DNA of 14,107 bases, taken from positions 1-14,107 of the forward strand of contig JAGYLB010000062.1 of assembly GCA_018401055.1 (NCBI GenBank). The letters run 5' to 3'. The position numbers and the translations under genes were made by a program. This DNA is from Roseicyclus sp. (GTDB lineage: Bacteria; Pseudomonadota; Alphaproteobacteria; Rhodobacterales; Rhodobacteraceae). Positions 6,817-14,046 of this stretch are shown piece after piece (within the stretch, counting starts at the first letter, position 1; each line of letters starts with the position of its first letter). The notes under the pieces are model-generated. The model made no database searches and had not been told where the DNA came from. It was given only the letters and a program-made list of their open reading frames with translations.

Positions 6817-8079
6817 ATGACCCTCCAGACGCCCGCCAATGACAGCCTGTTCACCCCGGTCCTGATCGGTGGTTGCATCATCATCCTGATCAGCTTTGCG
6901 ATCCGCGCCAGTTTCGGGGTGTTCCAGATCCCCATCGCACAAGATTTCGGCTGGCTGCGCGCCGAATTCAGCCTGGCCATCGCGATCCAGAACCTGGCCT
7001 GGGGCATCGGCCAACCGGTCTTCGGCGCCATTGCCGACCGGTTCGGCAATCGCCGCGCGATCATCCTTGGCGCGCTTTGGTATGCGGCGGGGCTTGTGCT
7101 GTCATCCTATGCGATCACGCCGGGCCAGCATCAGATGCTGGAAATCCTGGTCGGCTTCGGCATCGCGGGCACCGGCTTTGGCGTCATCCTCGCCATCGTG
7201 GGGCGCGCCGCATCCGACAAGAACCGCTCGGTCACGCTGGGCATCGCCACCGCCGCCGGATCGGCCGGGCAGGTGTTCGGCGCGCCCCTGGCCGAGGGCC
7301 TGTTGTCGATCTTTCCGTGGCAGACCGTGTTCGTGATCTTTGCCGCGATGATCCTGTCCACCCTGTTTGCCCTGCCGTTGTTGCGCGCGCCCGCCCGCGC
7401 CACCATGGCAGAGGTCGAAGACACCATGCGCCAGATCATCGGCAAGGCCTTGCGCGATCCGTCCTTCGCGCTGATCTTCATCGGCTTTTTCTCCTGCGGC
7501 TACCAGCTTGGCTTCATCACCGCCCATTTCCCCGCCTTCGTGACGGAGCTTTGCGGCCCGATCGACCCCGGCTCCATGCTGGCGGGCATCGGCGTCACAA
7601 CGACCTCGGCACTTGGCGCGATGGCCATCTCGCTGATCGGGCTGGCCAATATCGTAGGCACGATCACCGCCGGATGGCTCGGCAACCGCTTTCCCAAACG
7701 TTTTCTGCTGGCGCTGATCTACACCGGGCGCACGCTGGCCGCGGGTCTCTTCATCTTGTTCCCGATCACGCCCGAGACGGTCATCGCCTTTTCCATCGTC
7801 ATGGGCGCGCTCTGGCTTGCCACCGTGCCGCTGACCTCGGGGCTGGTCGGCCATATCTACGGGCTGCGCTACATGGGCACGCTCTACGGCCTCGTGTTCT
7901 TCTCACACCAGCTCGGCAGCTTCCTCGGCGTCTGGCTGGGCGGCGCGCTCTACGATGTCTATGGCGATTACACGGCGGTGTGGTGGATCGGCGTAGCCGT
8001 CGGCGCGCTGTCGGCCATCGTGCACCTGCCGATCCGGGAAATCCCGCTCAAGGACCGCGCGCCCGCTCTCGCGGTCTGA
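6817..8079 (+). CDS. MFS transporter, twelve-helix permease
   Basis: A 420-residue major facilitator superfamily permease of the inner membrane with about twelve hydrophobic segments in two halves. The loop 2-3 signature GAIADRFGNRRAI is clear near residue 70. The second half begins with helices around FALIFIGFFSCGYQLGFI, and a late stretch LGVWLGGALYDVYGDY is typical of the oxalate/formate and monocarboxylate-like MFS branch. Substrate cannot be read; a small anion or organic acid is possible from branch resemblance only. The start is either ATG 6817 or GTG 6811, since AAGGGA (6801-6806) serves both. It is divergent from zapE (125-base gap) and convergent with the cyclodeaminase-like gene (42-base gap), so it is probably a single-gene transcript. 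Confidence 0.88.
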   Translation: MTLQTPANDSLFTPVLIGGCIIILISFAIRASFGVFQIPIAQDFGWLRAEFSLAIAIQNLAWGIGQPVFGAIADRFGNRRAIILGALWYAAGLVLSSYAITPGQHQMLEILVGFGIAGTGFGVILAIVGRAASDKNRSVTLGIATAAGSAGQVFGAPLAEGLLSIFPWQTVFVIFAAMILSTLFALPLLRAPARATMAEVEDTMRQIIGKALRDPSFALIFIGFFSCGYQLGFITAHFPAFVTELCGPIDPGSMLAGIGVTTTSALGAMAISLIGLANIVGTITAGWLGNRFPKRFLLALIYTGRTLAAGLFILFPITPETVIAFSIVMGALWLATVPLTSGLVGHIYGLRYMGTLYGLVFFSHQLGSFLGVWLGGALYDVYGDYTAVWWIGVAVGALSAIVHLPIREIPLKDRAPALAV

Positions 8080-8083
8080 TCCC

Positions 8084-8106
8084 TTCATCTTTCCGAAAAT
8101 ACGCTC
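8084..8106. repeat. Possible lineage-typical intergenic repeat between convergent genes
   Basis: The gap between the convergent MFS and cyclodeaminase-like genes contains TTCATCTTTCCGAAAATACG with a small interrupted palindrome (TTTC-C-GAAA). I recall closely similar strings recurring just after gene ends in Rhodobacteraceae genomes; this is recollection and unverified. No strong terminator hairpin is seen here. Confidence 0.3.
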
Positions 8107-8121
8107 TGGGTCGCCGAACCA

Positions 8122-9033
8122 TCAGCCCGCGCTGTCGAGGATGTAGCGCGCCACCATCAGGTCCAGATGCGCGCCGCCACCGTTCTTGAAAAGCGTGATC
8201 TCGTCGTCCGACCGGCGCGCAAAGGCACCCGAGCCTAGATCATAGTAATCCGCCACCACATCGCCCTCGCTGATCAAGCCCGAGGCCAGCGGGATCTTCA
8301 GTTCCCCGATATGGCCGATGGTCGTCGCCCGGCTGTCGACGAACATCCGCGACCGTTGCAGCGCCAGATCATCAGCCTCACGCATGTCCGGGCGATAGGC
8401 CCCGATCAGGTCCAGATGACAGCCCGGCCGCAGCCATTCGCCCAAGATGACAGGCTCGGTCGTCATCGTGGCGCAGGTGACGATGTCGGACGCGCGCACG
8501 GCAGCCTCCAGATCACGCACCTGCTCGGTATTGGGAAAATCCTCGGCCATGCGCGCGGCGCTGACGGGGGTGCGGTTCCAGATCTGGAACCGCGCGCCCG
8601 GGAAAGCCGCCCCATAGGCCTGCCGGAGCGAGCGCGCCACCGTACCCCCGCCCACGATCAAGATCACCTCGCTGTCGGGACGCGCCAGAATACGCGCGGC
8701 ACAAAGGCTGTCACCGGCCGTCTTCCACTTGGTCAGCAGGTGGAAATCGACGATGGCCGCCAGCGTCCCGTCCAGATCGGAATAAACCGCCGCCGACCCG
8801 TTCACGGCGGGCATGCCTTGCGGGACATTGCCCGGAAAGATCGTCGCCGTCTTGACCAGTTGCCCCAACCCGTCGATCCACGCCGCCCGGCTGAGCAGCG
8901 TATCCTTTCCGCGGTACAGAAAGATATCCGCGATCTCGGCGCGGGGCCGCTTGTGCCCCGCCCTGATCGCATCGCACAGCGCCAACCAATCCAGCCGCGC
9001 CTCGGCCTCTGGCCCGATCATTTGTACAGTCAT
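8122..9033 (-). CDS. Ornithine cyclodeaminase / mu-crystallin family oxidoreductase
   Basis: A 303-residue NAD(P)-binding protein of the ornithine cyclodeaminase/mu-crystallin family. Visible are the substrate lysine region QLVKTATIFPGN (K61), a Rossmann nucleotide loop VGGGTVA (127-133), IWNRTP after the second strand, DLIGAYRPDMREAD (208-221) and the C-terminal TLFKNGGGAHLDL. True cyclodeaminases carry an aspartate in a GGDxPGK context; here the site reads GAYRPDM. The enzyme is therefore more likely a ketimine or pyrroline-2-carboxylate reductase, or an amino acid dehydrogenase, than ornithine cyclodeaminase. Its ATG overlaps the HAD stop as ATGA, so it is the last gene of the fghA operon in the window. 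Specific substrate unknown. Confidence 0.87.
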   Translation of the reverse strand: MTVQMIGPEAEARLDWLALCDAIRAGHKRPRAEIADIFLYRGKDTLLSRAAWIDGLGQLVKTATIFPGNVPQGMPAVNGSAAVYSDLDGTLAAIVDFHLLTKWKTAGDSLCAARILARPDSEVILIVGGGTVARSLRQAYGAAFPGARFQIWNRTPVSAARMAEDFPNTEQVRDLEAAVRASDIVTCATMTTEPVILGEWLRPGCHLDLIGAYRPDMREADDLALQRSRMFVDSRATTIGHIGELKIPLASGLISEGDVVADYYDLGSGAFARRSDDEITLFKNGGGAHLDLMVARYILDSAG

Positions 9034-9653
9034 CCCTCAACCTCCTCAGGGGTCAACAGCCCGGCGGCGACCAGTCGCGCCTCCCATCCTTGCGGATGCT
9101 CGAACAGATGCGTCTGCCAGCCACGCGCCTGCGCCGCGGCGATATTGTCGGGCCTGTCATCGGCAAACAAAAGGGCGCCGGGGGCAAGACCCACGCTCTC
9201 TTCCACCGCTGCATAGATGGCTGGATCGGGCTTCATCACACGCATCCGCCCCGAGATGAATTCCCGGTCGAACTCGTTGAGGAAATCGAACTTCGTCTGC
9301 GCAAAGGCGTAGCTCTCGACCCCGAAATTCGACAACGCAAAGACCGGAACCCCTTTGGCCCGAAGCCTCCGCAACAGACCGACCGAAGGCGCAATCACCG
9401 GCTGGATCATCTCGATCCAGCTGTCATGCCAATCGCGGATCTCGCTGTGCCAAACTGGGTGACGGTCGGCCATGGCATAGACCGTCTCGCGGAAGGGTGC
9501 GCCAAGGTCGATCTGTTCGTTCATGCCATGCAGATCGACCTCGGCAAACAAGGCCCTGCGCCGCGCCTCACCGATGCGGCGGTCGTAATGCGCCTCCGGA
9601 TTCCAGCCGATCAGCACATTGCCGATGTCAAAGATGACCGCCTCGGGCGTCAT
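9030..9653 (-). CDS. HAD superfamily hydrolase (YihX-like, subclass IA)
   Basis: A 207-residue haloacid dehalogenase-superfamily hydrolase, probably a cytoplasmic sugar-phosphate or small phosphoester phosphatase. Motif I is FDIGNVL with nucleophile D9, motif II LSN (S108), motif III KPDPAIY (K141) and motif IV FADDRPDN (D165, D166, D169). An all-helical cap fits residues about 15-85. The usual second aspartate of motif I is glycine (G11), as in the DxGNV group that includes the active phosphatase YihX, so loss of activity need not follow. It overlaps both neighbours by ATGA and is thus locked between fghA and the cyclodeaminase-like gene. Substrate unknown. Confidence 0.88.
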   Translation of the reverse strand: MTPEAVIFDIGNVLIGWNPEAHYDRRIGEARRRALFAEVDLHGMNEQIDLGAPFRETVYAMADRHPVWHSEIRDWHDSWIEMIQPVIAPSVGLLRRLRAKGVPVFALSNFGVESYAFAQTKFDFLNEFDREFISGRMRVMKPDPAIYAAVEESVGLAPGALLFADDRPDNIAAAQARGWQTHLFEHPQGWEARLVAAGLLTPEEVEG

Positions 9654-10489
9654 TCGCGCACCCCGTAAAGCGCTTCGGCATGGAAGGTCACGTGATCCTC
9701 GATGAAGCTCGAGACGAAGTAATAGCTGTGATCATACCCCGGCTGCAGGCGCAGGGTGGCATGCTGGCGCCGTGCCGCCATCGCCTCGGCCAGCGCTTCG
9801 GTCTTCAGCAGATCGCCGAACTGGTCCGCGGTGCCGGTGTCGATCAGCACCGGCCCCGGAAAGCCGCGCTCGCGCATCAAGACACTGGCGTCATGCGCTT
9901 CCCACAAGGCGGTGTTCGGGCCGAGATAGGCGGTGAACTGCTTGCGGCCCCAGTCGCTGTCCATCGGGTTGCAGATGGGCGCAAAGGCCGAGACGCTGGC
10001 GAAACGGTCGGGATGATGCATCGCGATGGTCAAGGCACCATGCCCGCCCATGGAATGGCCCGTGATCGCCTGCCGCGCCTCGTCCAACGCAAAGCGGCGG
10101 AACAGGGCCTGCGGCAACTCCTCGGTGATGTAGCTCCACATCTGGAAATGCTCGGCCCAAGGGTCTTGCACCGCGTTCAGGTAGAACCCCGCGCCTTGTC
10201 CCAGATCATAGGCCGGATCGTCGGGCACACCCGCGCCCCGCGGGCTTGTATCGGGAAACACCAGTGCGATGCCCTGCTCCGCCGCCCAGGCTTGCGCGCC
10301 AGCCTTTTCCATCGCATTGGCATGCGTGCAGGTCAGCCCCGACAGATACCACAAGACCGGCACCGGCCCATCCTCCGCCTCGGCAGGCAGGAACAGGCCG
10401 AATGTCATATCGGTGCCCGTCGCGTCCGAGGCATGGCGATAGACGCCTTGCGTGCCGCCGAAACACCGGTTCTCCGAGATCGTGTCCAT
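9650..10489 (-). CDS. fghA: S-formylglutathione hydrolase
   Basis: A 279-residue alpha/beta hydrolase of the esterase D family that splits S-formylglutathione into formate and glutathione, the second step of glutathione-dependent formaldehyde oxidation in the cytoplasm. The catalytic triad is clear: S146 in GHSMGG, D222 in DTGTADQF and H254 in YDHSYYF. The family signature YLSGLTCTHANAM (48-60) is also present. Length matches the usual 275-285. A strong ribosome site AGGAGG stands five bases from the ATG. The partner formaldehyde dehydrogenase (adhC/frmA type) is not in the window, though it often neighbours fghA. The stop overlaps the HAD start as ATGA; the AEC permease gene lies 61 bases upstream. 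Confidence 0.96.
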   Translation of the reverse strand: MDTISENRCFGGTQGVYRHASDATGTDMTFGLFLPAEAEDGPVPVLWYLSGLTCTHANAMEKAGAQAWAAEQGIALVFPDTSPRGAGVPDDPAYDLGQGAGFYLNAVQDPWAEHFQMWSYITEELPQALFRRFALDEARQAITGHSMGGHGALTIAMHHPDRFASVSAFAPICNPMDSDWGRKQFTAYLGPNTALWEAHDASVLMRERGFPGPVLIDTGTADQFGDLLKTEALAEAMAARRQHATLRLQPGYDHSYYFVSSFIEDHVTFHAEALYGVRE

Positions 10490-10550
10490 GGCCCCCTCCT
10501 GTGGTCTCCAGCCAAGGCGTAGCCCGGCACGTAGCCCGCCCGCAAGCGGA

Positions 10551-11501
10551 TCAGCCCCCCGGCACGATCCCCGCCATGTCCGAAACCCAGGCGATGACGA
10601 CCGAAACCGTCACGATGCTGAGCGCGGTCGAGATCAGGATCGAGGCTGAAACCCGCTGCGGTGCGACCCCGTAATGCTGTGCAAGGATGTAGACATTCCC
10701 CGCCACCGGCAACGAGGCGGCGGCGATCATCACCGCAGCATCAAACACGGGCACGGGGAACAACAGCAAGGCCGCGAAGGCCACCGCCAAGGGGTGCAGC
10801 ACCAGCTTGCAAAAACTCAGCCAGCCCGCCACCTGCACCCGCTCGGCCGATTTTCCCGCCAGCGAGGCCCCGATGGCGAACAGCGCGCCGGGCGTCGCCG
10901 CAGCGCCCAGAATCGCCAAAAATTCGTTCACCGGCCCCGGCACCGCCCATCCGGTCGAGGACCAGGCCAGCCCCAGGACCATCGACACGATCATCGGGTT
11001 CTTCACCAGACCCAAGCCCACAGTCTTGAGGATGCCCAGCGACATCCGCCCGTCACGGCTGCCGGTGATCAAGATCACGATGATCGAGGAAAACACGATC
11101 AGATCGAGCGAAAGCACCATCAAGACCGGCCCTGCCGCTGCTTCGCCCATAAGCACGATCAGCATCGGCACACCCAGAAACCCGGTGTTGCCGATGACCG
11201 CACATTGCGCCTCGACCGCCGCCTCCTCAATGGACCGACGCCGCAGGAACGCGACCGCCGTGGCAATCGCATACACCGTGAAACAGCCCCAAAGATAAGC
11301 CGCCACGAACCACCAGTTGAAGATCTCGGACAATGACAGGTTGGCGGCAAAGCGGAACAACATCGCCGACAGCGCAAAGTAGAACACGAATTTCGTGAGA
11401 TACGCCGCTGCCTCGGCGTTGAAAAAGCCGCTGCGGCAGGCCTGATAGCCCAGCCCGATCAGCGCGAAGAAGGGCAATGTCTTGAGGAAGATCTCGATCA
11501 T
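10551..11501 (-). CDS. AEC (auxin efflux carrier) family permease
   Basis: A 316-residue membrane protein of the AEC/BART superfamily, the family of bacterial malonate and other organic-anion carriers. About ten hydrophobic segments are visible. Family features are an N-terminal PFFALIGLGYQA (10-21), the first-half motif GNTGFLGVP (104-112), KNPMIVS (167-173) and the second-half TPGALFAIGASL (203-214). AAGG lies five bases before the ATG. It reads towards fghA with a 61-base gap and is divergent from the TetR gene across 127 bases, so it is a plausible target of that regulator. The carried substrate cannot be deduced; a small carboxylate is the family expectation. Confidence 0.9.
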   Translation of the reverse strand: MIEIFLKTLPFFALIGLGYQACRSGFFNAEAAAYLTKFVFYFALSAMLFRFAANLSLSEIFNWWFVAAYLWGCFTVYAIATAVAFLRRRSIEEAAVEAQCAVIGNTGFLGVPMLIVLMGEAAAGPVLMVLSLDLIVFSSIIVILITGSRDGRMSLGILKTVGLGLVKNPMIVSMVLGLAWSSTGWAVPGPVNEFLAILGAAATPGALFAIGASLAGKSAERVQVAGWLSFCKLVLHPLAVAFAALLLFPVPVFDAAVMIAAASLPVAGNVYILAQHYGVAPQRVSASILISTALSIVTVSVVIAWVSDMAGIVPGG

Positions 11502-11571
11502 GGACCTTGGCTAATCCGACCCTGTGACAGAGTCCATTGCCACAAACGCAACGCCCTGCGGCGCGAAATCC

Positions 11572-11610
11572 TTGCCGAAACTGAACCGAGTGGTTTACAT
11601 TGTCACTTGG
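11572..11610 (+). promoter_or_regulatory. Candidate TetR-gene promoter with overlapping operator-like inverted repeat
   Basis: TTGCCG (11572-11577) and TTACAT (11595-11600) are 17 bases apart, matching the -35 and -10 consensus at four and three of six positions. The inverted repeat CCGAGTG (11586-11592) / CACTTGG (11604-11610) matches six of seven positions around an 11-base centre and covers the -10. This is where an autorepressing TetR protein would be expected to bind. Confidence 0.4.
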
Positions 11611-11628
11611 GGGCAAGGGGATGACCGC

Positions 11629-12246
11629 ATGAACGCTGAGCCGCAGATCAAGAAGGGTCGCAAGTTCGACCAGGTGATCGAGGGTGCGCGCACCGTCTTC
11701 ATGCGCGAAGGCTATGAGGGTGCCAGTGTCGACGAGATCGCTCGCGATGCGGGCGTGTCCAAGGCCACGCTCTACAGCTATTTCCCTGACAAGCAGCACC
11801 TGTTCGTAGCGGTGCTGGAATCCGAATGCGCCCAGCAGGCCGAGATCGATTTCCTGATGGATGCGGGCGACCTGAGCGTCGAGGAAACGCTGCATGTGAT
11901 CTGCAAGGCACTGATGACCTTCATCCTGTCCGACTTCGGGCAGGACATGTTCCGCGTCTGTGTCGCCGAGGCGCAGAGATTTCCGGAACTGGGCCGCACC
12001 TTTTACGAAAGCGGCCCGAAAAAATGGGGGCGCAAGATCGCCCAGTATCTCGACAGCCCCAAGGCGCGCGCCGCCCTCGACATCGAGGATACGGCGCTTG
12101 CCGCCGACCAGCTGGCGCAACTATGCCGTGCCGACCTGATGCTCAAGGTGCTTTTCGGGATCGAGAAAGACCCCCCCGAGGCCGAAATCGACCGCGTCGC
12201 CTCCGAGGCGGTCAAGACCTTCCTCGCCCGCTACAGCCGGAGCTGA
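11629..12246 (+). CDS. TetR/AcrR family transcriptional regulator
   Basis: A 205-residue TetR-type repressor. The N-terminal helix-turn-helix domain spans about residues 11-57, with SVDEIARDAGVSKATLYSYF (33-52) as the DNA-reading part. The C-terminal ligand/dimer domain holds RFPELGRTFYESGP (117-130), typical of the AefR-like C-terminal type. ATG 11629 is preceded by AAGGGG at eight bases; the frame is open to 11524 but that extra 35-residue leader lacks family resemblance and would cover the promoter. It is divergent from the AEC-fghA gene group, the classic arrangement for a local regulator. The ligand is unknown. It ends 64 bases before the sulfotransferase pseudogene. Confidence 0.9.
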   Translation: MNAEPQIKKGRKFDQVIEGARTVFMREGYEGASVDEIARDAGVSKATLYSYFPDKQHLFVAVLESECAQQAEIDFLMDAGDLSVEETLHVICKALMTFILSDFGQDMFRVCVAEAQRFPELGRTFYESGPKKWGRKIAQYLDSPKARAALDIEDTALAADQLAQLCRADLMLKVLFGIEKDPPEAEIDRVASEAVKTFLARYSRS

Positions 12247-12643
12247 AAAGCCGCAACCTGCCGAACCGATCCGTGTTAGCCTGCCCCGGGCAGGACAGAG
12301 AGAAAGCGACATGGCGGGCATCGAGGTCGAAAGGCTGCGCGATTATCGCGGGGGCGTCACCGACACGGATGTATGGGCCTGGTTCTACCTCCGCGCGGAT
12401 GATGTGTTCGTCGTGACCCCGCCCAAATGCGGCACGACATGGATGCTTAATATCGTGATGATGCTGATCCATGGCCGCGCCGTGCCCGATGCCGGCGGAT
12501 CACAGTACGCGCCGTGGCTCGATTGCGCCTTCCGCGACCGTCGCGAGATCACTGATTTCCTCGACGGCCTGACCCGACGCCGCTGCATCTAGTCGTACAC
12601 GCCAATCGATGGCATCTCCTATGCGGCCCAGGCGACATACATT

Positions 12644-13395
12644 TACGAAGCAAACCGAGGCTCTCGAAACCGATGAAATCACTCCAGAACTTCGTGGCCC
12701 TGTGCCTGTTATTCCTGGCCATTCCCGCGCTGGCCCACGGCCAGGAACTTACGATAGATTGCACAGGCTCTCCGGTCGACGATTGGCCCGCGCAACTGGA
12801 TATTCGCGATGATCGCGTGCTTTGCCGCGCGAGGGAGTTCGATATTCGCATCGAGGTCACGGGCATCAATCGGCTCCGGGCGCCAGTGACAGGAGACGGC
12901 ACGAATATCGCCTTGACGTTCCGCCTCTACCGCCAGGACGAAGGGGTTGTGCAACCTGTCACCCTGCATGTCGCGGAGTTCAGCTCCAACGTGCTGGAGT
13001 ACTACTTGCGTGACGGAGATGGAAACCGCATCACGCAATTGCATCGGCAATTCGTATGGACGCGCGATTTCACCCCACAGGCACCCCATCGTCGCCGTGA
13101 CACCGTCGTTGTCTATGGCGCATCACAGGCGTTTCGCTGTGCTTCAGAGCTATCAGATGGAGAACCTGGCCCACCCGCCCGCTGCATGGCGGCGCGGACA
13201 GTGGTCGTTTGCGACAGTTTCCATGATGTCCGCCCCGGAATACGCGGTCAGGTCAGCTATCCCGTTCTGACCGCTCAGAGCTATGGCGTCGCTGCCTCGA
13301 ACGCGATGCTGAATGGGTTCGAGGCGGTCGCCCAGGTGCTGGAAGACATGCAAACCGAAATCTTGCGCCACACATGCGGAGGTTACTGATGCTCA
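12644..13395 (+). mobile_element. Single-gene insertion into the sulfotransferase gene, mechanism unknown
   Basis: The flanking codons join smoothly (ACATACATT at 12635-12643 to GTCGTCTACCGC from 13396), so this segment looks inserted without much loss of the target. It holds 29 bases, one 717-base CDS and 6 bases. No transposase, clear terminal inverted repeats or integron-type recombination site was seen. The trinucleotide TAC occurs at both edges (12644-12646 and 13402-13404), so the junction is uncertain by about six bases, and TAC could be a short target duplication or microhomology. Confidence 0.6.
12673..13389 (+). CDS. Secreted six-cysteine protein of unknown function carried by the insert
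   Basis: Not recognised. The 238-residue product has a Sec signal peptide (MKSLQ, hydrophobic core 7-20, cleavage near ALA or AHG, residues 19-23). The mature part has six cysteines (C30, C51, C156, C171, C180, C235), which could form three disulfides. Residues about 26-130 look beta-rich (alternating LTIDCTG, FDIRIEVTG, IALTFRLYR, PVTLHVAEF). Around 149-180 is a Cys- and Pro-containing stretch followed by strand-like RTVVVCDSF. A helix (207-232) precedes the final Cys. Codon use is less GC-biased than the neighbours: 14 of 28 codons for residues 149-176 end in A or T, suggesting transfer. GAGG 12 bases before the ATG is a weak ribosome site. The reading frame is intact while its host gene is ruined, which suggests it is recent or selected. 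Confidence 0.72.
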   Translation: MKSLQNFVALCLLFLAIPALAHGQELTIDCTGSPVDDWPAQLDIRDDRVLCRAREFDIRIEVTGINRLRAPVTGDGTNIALTFRLYRQDEGVVQPVTLHVAEFSSNVLEYYLRDGDGNRITQLHRQFVWTRDFTPQAPHRRRDTVVVYGASQAFRCASELSDGEPGPPARCMAARTVVVCDSFHDVRPGIRGQVSYPVLTAQSYGVAASNAMLNGFEAVAQVLEDMQTEILRHTCGGY

Positions 13396-14003
13396 GTCGT
13401 CTACCGCCACCCGGTCGATGTGCATTGCTCGCTGCGCACCCATGCCGCGAACATGAAGCATGACTGGCTCGACCACATGTTACCCGAGGATGAGCGCGCG
13501 GGCTTCCGCCGTATTCTTGACGCGCCCTTGACCGATGGCGCCGCCGACGACCTGACCGTCGCCTCGCTCGTGCAGCACTACACCGAATCCCGCGCGCGGC
13601 AGGCAAACGGCAACGTTCACTTTTTCCACTACGCCGATCTGAGCCGCGACCTACCCGGGCAGATCACGCGATTGGCGGGCCTGCTCGACATCCCGCTGAC
13701 GGATGCGCTGCGCGATGAGTCCGCACGGGCAAGGACCTTCACCTCTATGCGCAAGGCCATGGAGACAAGCGAACGGCGTTTCCACAAGAACACGCCCTTC
13801 CAGGACCTCGCAGATTTCTAAAACTCCGGCAGCTCTGGAAAGTGGGACGGGCGAGTGACCGACGGCGACATGGACGACTACGCCGCGCGTATCACCGCCC
13901 TTCTGCCGCCCGAGGATATGGCCTGGCTCAACTGAGGCGACCGGCGCGCACCCTGACCGCCAACGTGTCCGATGGCCGGGCGCTCGCTCCGTCACCCCCG
14001 CCG

Positions 14004-14039
14004 AAAAACTACGTGGGGACTTGGGCAGAGCCCCAGCAC
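14004..14039 (-). terminator. Probable rho-independent terminator of the right-edge gene
   Basis: Starting seven bases after the minus-strand stop at 14047, the minus strand reads GTGCTGGGG, a 12-base loop, then CCCCAC (stem of GGGG/CCCC and GTG/CAC with a two-base bulge), followed by GTAG and a TTTTT run (14008-14004). An alternative smaller stem GGGC/GCCC lies within the loop. The T-run supports a terminator. Confidence 0.45.
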
Positions 14040-14046
14040 CCACGCC

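Larger units (their letters stand above)
12311..13935 (+). pseudogene. Sulfotransferase pseudogene split by a ~750 bp insert and in-frame stops
   Basis: Two separated pieces together make a PAPS-dependent sulfotransferase. The 5' piece (12311-12643) has the phosphosulfate-binding loop VTPPKCGTTWM (35-45). It is broken by TAG at 12590-12592, after which the frame still reads as family sequence (YTPIDGISYAAQATYI). The 3' piece (13396-13935) begins VVYRHPVDVHCSLR, the 3'-phosphate-binding region, and runs to TAA at 13819-13821. Readable family-like sequence (NSGSSGKWDG ... ITALLPPEDMAWLN) continues after that stop to TGA 13933-13935, which may be the original end or another mutation. The insert also shifts the frame (about 752 bp). 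The gene cannot make a working enzyme. A truncated 93-residue product from 12311 is possible but lacks half the active site. Confidence 0.88.

Noticed and set aside
6873..8189. 438-codon plus-strand frame within the MFS gene
   Set aside because: A shifted frame of the MFS gene with an Arg/His/Pro-rich product typical of high-GC shadows.
8122..9033. Naming this gene as true ornithine cyclodeaminase (ocd/arcB)
   Set aside because: The catalytic aspartate context of real cyclodeaminases is replaced by GAYRPDM, so only a family-level call is justified.
11524..11628. Upstream ATG 11524 as the start of the TetR gene
   Set aside because: The extra 35 residues do not resemble the family and would overlay the promoter; ATG 11629 has a good ribosome site.
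12644..13404. Insert as an insertion sequence or integron gene cassette
   Set aside because: There is no transposase, no convincing terminal inverted repeats, and no GTTRRRY-type core site at the edges; only a TAC trinucleotide is shared.
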